Assembly: GCA_007129145.1 (NCBI GenBank)
Contig: SKWC01000332.1
Coordinates: 1 to 17,162, forward strand
DNA: 17,162 bases
Direction: 5' to 3'
Source: Rubritepida sp.
GTDB taxonomy: Bacteria > Pseudomonadota > Alphaproteobacteria > Acetobacterales > Acetobacteraceae
Shown: in pieces, positions 14,612 to 17,162 of the stretch
How positions within the stretch are numbered: position 1 is the first letter of the stretch
Layout of the letters: each line of letters starts with the position of its first letter
Program-made: the position numbers and the translations under genes
The notes under the pieces: generated by a model
Told to the model about the DNA's origin: nothing
Database searches by the model: none
Seen by the model: only the letters and a program-made list of their open reading frames with translations

Positions 14612-15264
14612 ATGAGCTGGTTCAAGGGGTTGGGACGCTTCGACGACAACCTTGGCACCTTCGACGAAACGCCATCCGCAAATCCGATCGCATCGGGGGT
14701 CGAGCGCTCGGTGGAACGCATGAAAGCGACCACGGCACGGTGGGGTGCGCTCGTCAAACAACGACATGGTGACGCGACGAAATCGCCTGAGTACCTGAGA
14801 GCCAGGCTAGAGGAAAAGCAAATTTTGGAAAGAGCCAATAGAAACATAGTAAAAACGATAGAATCGAACGTGTACGATCCAGATATTTTTGCCGGCGGAA
14901 GCAATTCACCAGAAATAAATCAGGAGCATATCAAAGATATAACGAGAACCGGCATTAATGAATCCGTTAATATTGTTGGCGCTAAGTGGCGAACTATGTT
15001 CTCATACGCAAATCAGATGATACACCCTCCGAAATTGAATGAAGAAGAAAGGGAGCACAACTCATTCAATGCGCAGAAAAATGAGGCCGTTTTGGCTGTG
15101 CAAGGGAAAGAGGTAGTCGAGGAGGGTTAGTGCGTATCGTATGCTGAATTTACTTATCTGCATTGATTCATAACACGATATCTCGCGCGCCTTCTTTACT
15201 TTATGTTGAGAATTGCCCTGAAGCACCATCCAATCGGGCGAGCGCGACAACAGATTTTTGCTTC
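14455..15264. other. AT-rich patch, probably acquired DNA, carrying one orphan gene
   Basis: Base composition drops sharply compared with both flanks, with A/T runs such as TTAATACAATTTAAC on the left and TTTACTTTATGTTGAG near the right side. The patch contains a single gene at 14612-15130. A 7-base inverted match, GAAGCAA (14455-14461) and TTGCTTC (15258-15264), falls near its two edges. It is short enough to be chance, and no target duplication was found. No transposase or integrase is present. Confidence 0.55.
14612..15130 (+). CDS. Orphan protein of unknown function on the AT-rich patch
   Basis: A 172-residue, hydrophilic, probably soluble protein that I do not recognise. It begins MSWFKGLGRFDDNLGTFDET, with an excellent ribosome binding site (GGGAGG, 6 bases before the ATG). 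Residues 30-85 are rich in charged residues and look helical (ERSVERMKATTARWGALVKQ, then RARLEEKQILERANRNIVK), possibly a coiled coil. Residues 86-140 are less charged and include NIVGAKWRTMFSYANQMIHP, and the tail from 141 is strongly acidic and polar. There is no signal peptide, membrane segment, cysteine or known catalytic motif. Codons such as AAA, ATA and AAT are frequent, unlike all neighbours, which suggests horizontal origin. It is monocistronic, and neither flanking gene is an obvious partner. Gene status is well supported by the start signal; function is unknown. Confidence 0.75.
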   Translation: MSWFKGLGRFDDNLGTFDETPSANPIASGVERSVERMKATTARWGALVKQRHGDATKSPEYLRARLEEKQILERANRNIVKTIESNVYDPDIFAGGSNSPEINQEHIKDITRTGINESVNIVGAKWRTMFSYANQMIHPPKLNEEEREHNSFNAQKNEAVLAVQGKEVVEEG

Positions 15265-15350
15265 CTGGCGAATCGGCCCTGCCCGATGATCCTGGAGGAT
15301 TGACCCCGATCTCACGCGGCGGAAGCATGGCGCGAGATCGGGAGGCGGCG
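15131..15350 (+). promoter_or_regulatory. Leader of the GMC oxidoreductase gene with repeated ATCGGG motifs
   Basis: The first part is AT-rich and shows no convincing promoter or terminator. The second part holds ATCGGG at 15233-15238 and 15337-15342, and its reverse complement CCCGAT at 15282-15287 and 15305-15310. A near copy, ATCGGC, lies at 15272-15277. The repeated half-site suggests a binding region for a regulator of the oxidoreductase. No minus-strand gene is supported here. Confidence 0.4.
15305..15342 (+). promoter_or_regulatory. Inverted repeat/hairpin overlapping the GMC ribosome binding site
   Basis: The arms 15305-15317 and 15330-15342 pair at 12 of 13 positions. The outer nine, CCCGATCTC with GAGATCGGG, are perfect; then comes one A-C mismatch and CGC with GCG. 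The loop is 12 bases. The last three bases of the right arm are the start of the GGGAGG ribosome binding site (15340-15345) of the ATG at 15351. It could be an operator or an RNA hairpin that limits ribosome access. Confidence 0.6.
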
Positions 15351-16946
15351 ATGGACGAGGCGGATGTGGTGGTGATCGGCTCGGGCTCGGCGGGCAGCGC
15401 CGTGGCGGGGCGGCTGGCCGAGGTGCCGGGGCTGCGCGTGGCGGTGCTGGAGGCGGGCGGCCGGGACACCAACCCCTGGCTGCACATCCCCATCGGCTAT
15501 GCCAAGACGATGTACCACCCCACCATCTCCTGGAACTACGAGACGCAGGCCGAGCCGGAGCTGGCCGGGCGGCGCGTGCCCTGGCCGCGCGGGCGGGTGC
15601 TGGGCGGCAGTTCCGCGATCAACGGGCTGATCTACATCCGCGGCCAGGCGGAGGACTACGACCACTGGCGGCAGCTGGGCTGCACCGGCTGGGCCTTCGA
15701 GGATTGCCTGCCCTATTTCAAGCGCGCCCAGCGCCAGGAGCGCGGCGCGAGCGACCTACACGGCGCGGATGGGCCGCTGTCCACCACCGACCTGCGCGAC
15801 AAGGGCGAACTCTCGGCCGCCTTCATCGAGGCGGCGGCGGAGCTTGGGCTGCCGCGCAACGACGACTTCAACGGGCCAAGCCAGGAGGGCGCGGGCTGGT
15901 ACCAGGTGACGGTGCGCGACGGCTTCCGCTGCTCGGCCGCCACGGCCTATCTCAAGCCGGCGGTGAAGGCGGGGAAGGTGCGGCTGATCACCGATGCCCA
16001 TGTCACGCGCATCCTGGTCGAGGGCGGCCGCGCGGTGGGGGTGGCCTATCGCGTGGGCAATGAGGAGCGGGTGATCCGCGCGGCGCGCGAGGTGGTGCTG
16101 TCGGGGGGGGCCATCAACTCGCCGCAGGTGATGATGCTCTCGGGGCTGGGGCCGGCCGCGCATCTGGAGGAGATGGGCATCCCGGTGCTGCGCGACATGC
16201 CGGAGGTGGGGCGCAACCTGCAGGACCATCTGCAGGCGCGGCTGATGTTCCGGGCGTCGAAGAATGTCACGGTGAACGACACCCTGGCCTCCTGGGCGGG
16301 GATGGCGAAGGTGGGGCTGCAATATGCGCTGGCCCGGCGCGGGCCGCTGACCTTCGCGGCCGCCACGGCCGGGCTGTTCGCCCGCGTGCTGCCGACCAGC
16401 GCGACGCCCGATGTGCAGTTCCACTTCATCCCCTGGAGCGCCGATCATGTGAAGGAAGGGCTGCACAAATGGCCCGGCTTCACCATGAGCGTGTGCCAGC
16501 TGCGCCCCGAGAGCCGGGGCGTGGTGACGCTGGCCGGGCCCGACCCGATGGCCAAGCCGCTGATGCAGGCGAACTACCTGACCGCCGAGGCCGACCGCCG
16601 CTGCATGACCGAGGGCGTGAAGCTGGCGCGGCGGCTTTCGAGGACCCGGGCGCTGGGCGCCTATATCGCGGGCGAGCACGCGCCGGGCGCCGATGTGCAC
16701 GACACGGATGAGGCGCTGCTGGATTTCGTGCGGCGCAGCGCGGGCACCATCTACCACCCCACCAGCACCTGCCGGATGGGGGGTGACGATGCCTCGGTGG
16801 TGGACCCCGAGCTGCGGGTGCGCGGGGTGGCGGGGCTGCGGATCGCCGATGCCTCGGTGATGCCGACCGTGGTCAGCGGCAACACCAATGCCGGGGCGAT
16901 CATGATCGGCGAGCGCTGCGCCGATTTCATCCGGCGCGCGGCGTGA
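15351..16946 (+). CDS. GMC-family FAD oxidoreductase, choline dehydrogenase-like
   Basis: A 531-residue flavoprotein of the glucose-methanol-choline family that oxidises an alcohol. The dinucleotide fold VVVIGSGSAGSAVAGRLAE starts at residue 7 with VLEAGGRD downstream. Signature 1 is around PWPRGRVLGGSSAINGLIYI (77-96), and signature 2 is SGGAINSPQVMMLSGLGP (251-268). The active site has H469 in IYHPTSTCRMG and the asparagines of SGNTNAGA (509-516), the expected His/Asn pair. Full length for the family. The ATG at 15351 is chosen for its GGGAGG at 5 bases; an ATG at 15327 would add eight residues but falls in the hairpin loop and has a weaker site. It stands alone and ends 12 bases from the convergent sugar kinase. 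The substrate is an unspecified alcohol; true choline dehydrogenase would usually have betaine genes beside it. Confidence 0.93.
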   Translation: MDEADVVVIGSGSAGSAVAGRLAEVPGLRVAVLEAGGRDTNPWLHIPIGYAKTMYHPTISWNYETQAEPELAGRRVPWPRGRVLGGSSAINGLIYIRGQAEDYDHWRQLGCTGWAFEDCLPYFKRAQRQERGASDLHGADGPLSTTDLRDKGELSAAFIEAAAELGLPRNDDFNGPSQEGAGWYQVTVRDGFRCSAATAYLKPAVKAGKVRLITDAHVTRILVEGGRAVGVAYRVGNEERVIRAAREVVLSGGAINSPQVMMLSGLGPAAHLEEMGIPVLRDMPEVGRNLQDHLQARLMFRASKNVTVNDTLASWAGMAKVGLQYALARRGPLTFAAATAGLFARVLPTSATPDVQFHFIPWSADHVKEGLHKWPGFTMSVCQLRPESRGVVTLAGPDPMAKPLMQANYLTAEADRRCMTEGVKLARRLSRTRALGAYIAGEHAPGADVHDTDEALLDFVRRSAGTIYHPTSTCRMGGDDASVVDPELRVRGVAGLRIADASVMPTVVSGNTNAGAIMIGERCADFIRRAA

Positions 16947-16958
16947 TTCCGGCCGTGC

Positions 16959-17162
16959 TCAGGCCGCGGTGACGCACATCACCGGGTTGAGGCTGGCGCG
17001 GATGGCCTCGACCTCGGGGCGCTTCGCATGCGCCGTGCCCTCGGCGGCGACGGTGGCCCCGCCCGCCGCGCTGCCCCAGGCGAAGGCGGCGGCCTCGTCC
17101 TCGCCGCGCGCGAGTGCCAGCGTCATGGCGGCGACGAAGCTGTCGCCCGCGCCGGAGGCGCC
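16959..17162 (-). CDS. C-terminal part of a PfkB-family sugar kinase (1-phosphofructokinase type)
   Basis: Sixty-seven C-terminal residues are visible, beginning with GASGAGDSFVAAMTLALARG. This is the PfkB/ribokinase signature 2, where GAGD holds the catalytic aspartate and the anion hole. It continues with AFAWGSAAGGATVAAEGTA, which resembles the 1-phosphofructokinase/6-phosphofructokinase II branch, where S/AAG-AT follows the helix. The N-terminal sugar-binding half lies beyond the right edge. It converges on the GMC gene with a 12-base gap and no clear terminator between them. The exact sugar phosphate cannot be read from this part. Confidence 0.85.
   Translation of the reverse strand, partial: GASGAGDSFVAAMTLALARGEDEAAAFAWGSAAGGATVAAEGTAHAKRPEVEAIRASLNPVMCVTAA

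Noticed and set aside
14346..14615. Plus-strand 89-codon frame that ends in an ATGA overlap with the orphan gene
   Set aside because: It crosses the composition break and the hairpin, has no ribosome binding site, and its translation changes character at the boundary. The overlap is likely chance.
14577..14615. Twelve-codon leader frame overlapping the orphan start
   Set aside because: The AGGAG directly abuts its ATG, leaving no spacing for a ribosome, and the peptide is arbitrary. It is kept only as a note in the region description.
14536..14904. Minus-strand 122-codon frame opposite the orphan gene
   Set aside because: It has no ribosome binding site and lies opposite a well-initiated gene; its sequence resembles no family.
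15131..15180. TATCGT/ACGATA inverted repeat after the orphan gene as a terminator
   Set aside because: The arms are six bases with a spacer of over 30 bases and no T-run follows, so it is not a credible terminator.
15062..15493. Minus-strand 143-codon frame across the GMC leader
   Set aside because: It spans both AT-rich and GC-rich sequence and runs antisense to the conserved FAD-binding start of the GMC gene, so it is a shadow frame.

Overview
The window is very GC-rich with dense genes whose codons mostly end in G or C. The gene content is a choline-dehydrogenase-like GMC oxidoreductase, an orphan Bug-type solute-binding protein, a RidA-FemAB-like pair, a PPK2 kinase and an ArsR-permease pair. 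Together these suggest a chromosomal segment of an alphaproteobacterium, most likely Acetobacteraceae (Roseomonas-like). That placement is an inference from gene style, not from a marker gene.

Layout. The left edge (1-110) is probably the end of an IS5-type insertion sequence whose transposase runs off the window. It abuts an isonitrile-hydratase-like DJ-1/PfpI gene on the minus strand. Divergent from that gene runs a tight eight-gene plus-strand train (882-9299): RidA, FemAB-like acyltransferase, EamA exporter, PD-(D/E)XK nuclease fused to a DUF2075 helicase, exported endonuclease/exonuclease/phosphatase-fold protein, MFS transporter, PPK2 kinase, and a double-domain gamma-glutamylcyclotransferase-like protein. 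Most junctions are 4-base ATGA overlaps, so these genes are very likely one transcript although their functions look unrelated. The most unusual member is the nuclease-helicase.

From 9307 to 10815 two minus-strand genes follow: a Bug-family periplasmic binding protein without its membrane partners, and a MarR regulator. A clear 9-bp inverted repeat lies between marR and a divergent SnoaL-like gene and is the likely MarR operator. Then come tRNA-Pro(UGG), a GlcD-like FAD-linked oxidase, a YraQ/ArsP-type permease and its ArsR-type repressor, all on the minus strand. The arsR-permease pair looks like a metal(loid)-responsive export unit.

At about 14455 the composition changes abruptly. An AT-rich patch of roughly 800 bases carries one well-initiated gene of 172 codons that I cannot assign to any family. 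GC-rich sequence resumes near 15265 with a GMC oxidoreductase. Its leader contains a strong inverted repeat that overlaps the ribosome binding site, and several copies of an ATCGGG/CCCGAT motif. The window ends in the C-terminal part of a PfkB-family sugar kinase on the minus strand.

The best candidates for something new are the orphan gene on the AT-rich patch and the operon-embedded nuclease-helicase. I saw no CRISPR array, rRNA, recognisable phage structural genes or complete mobile element.
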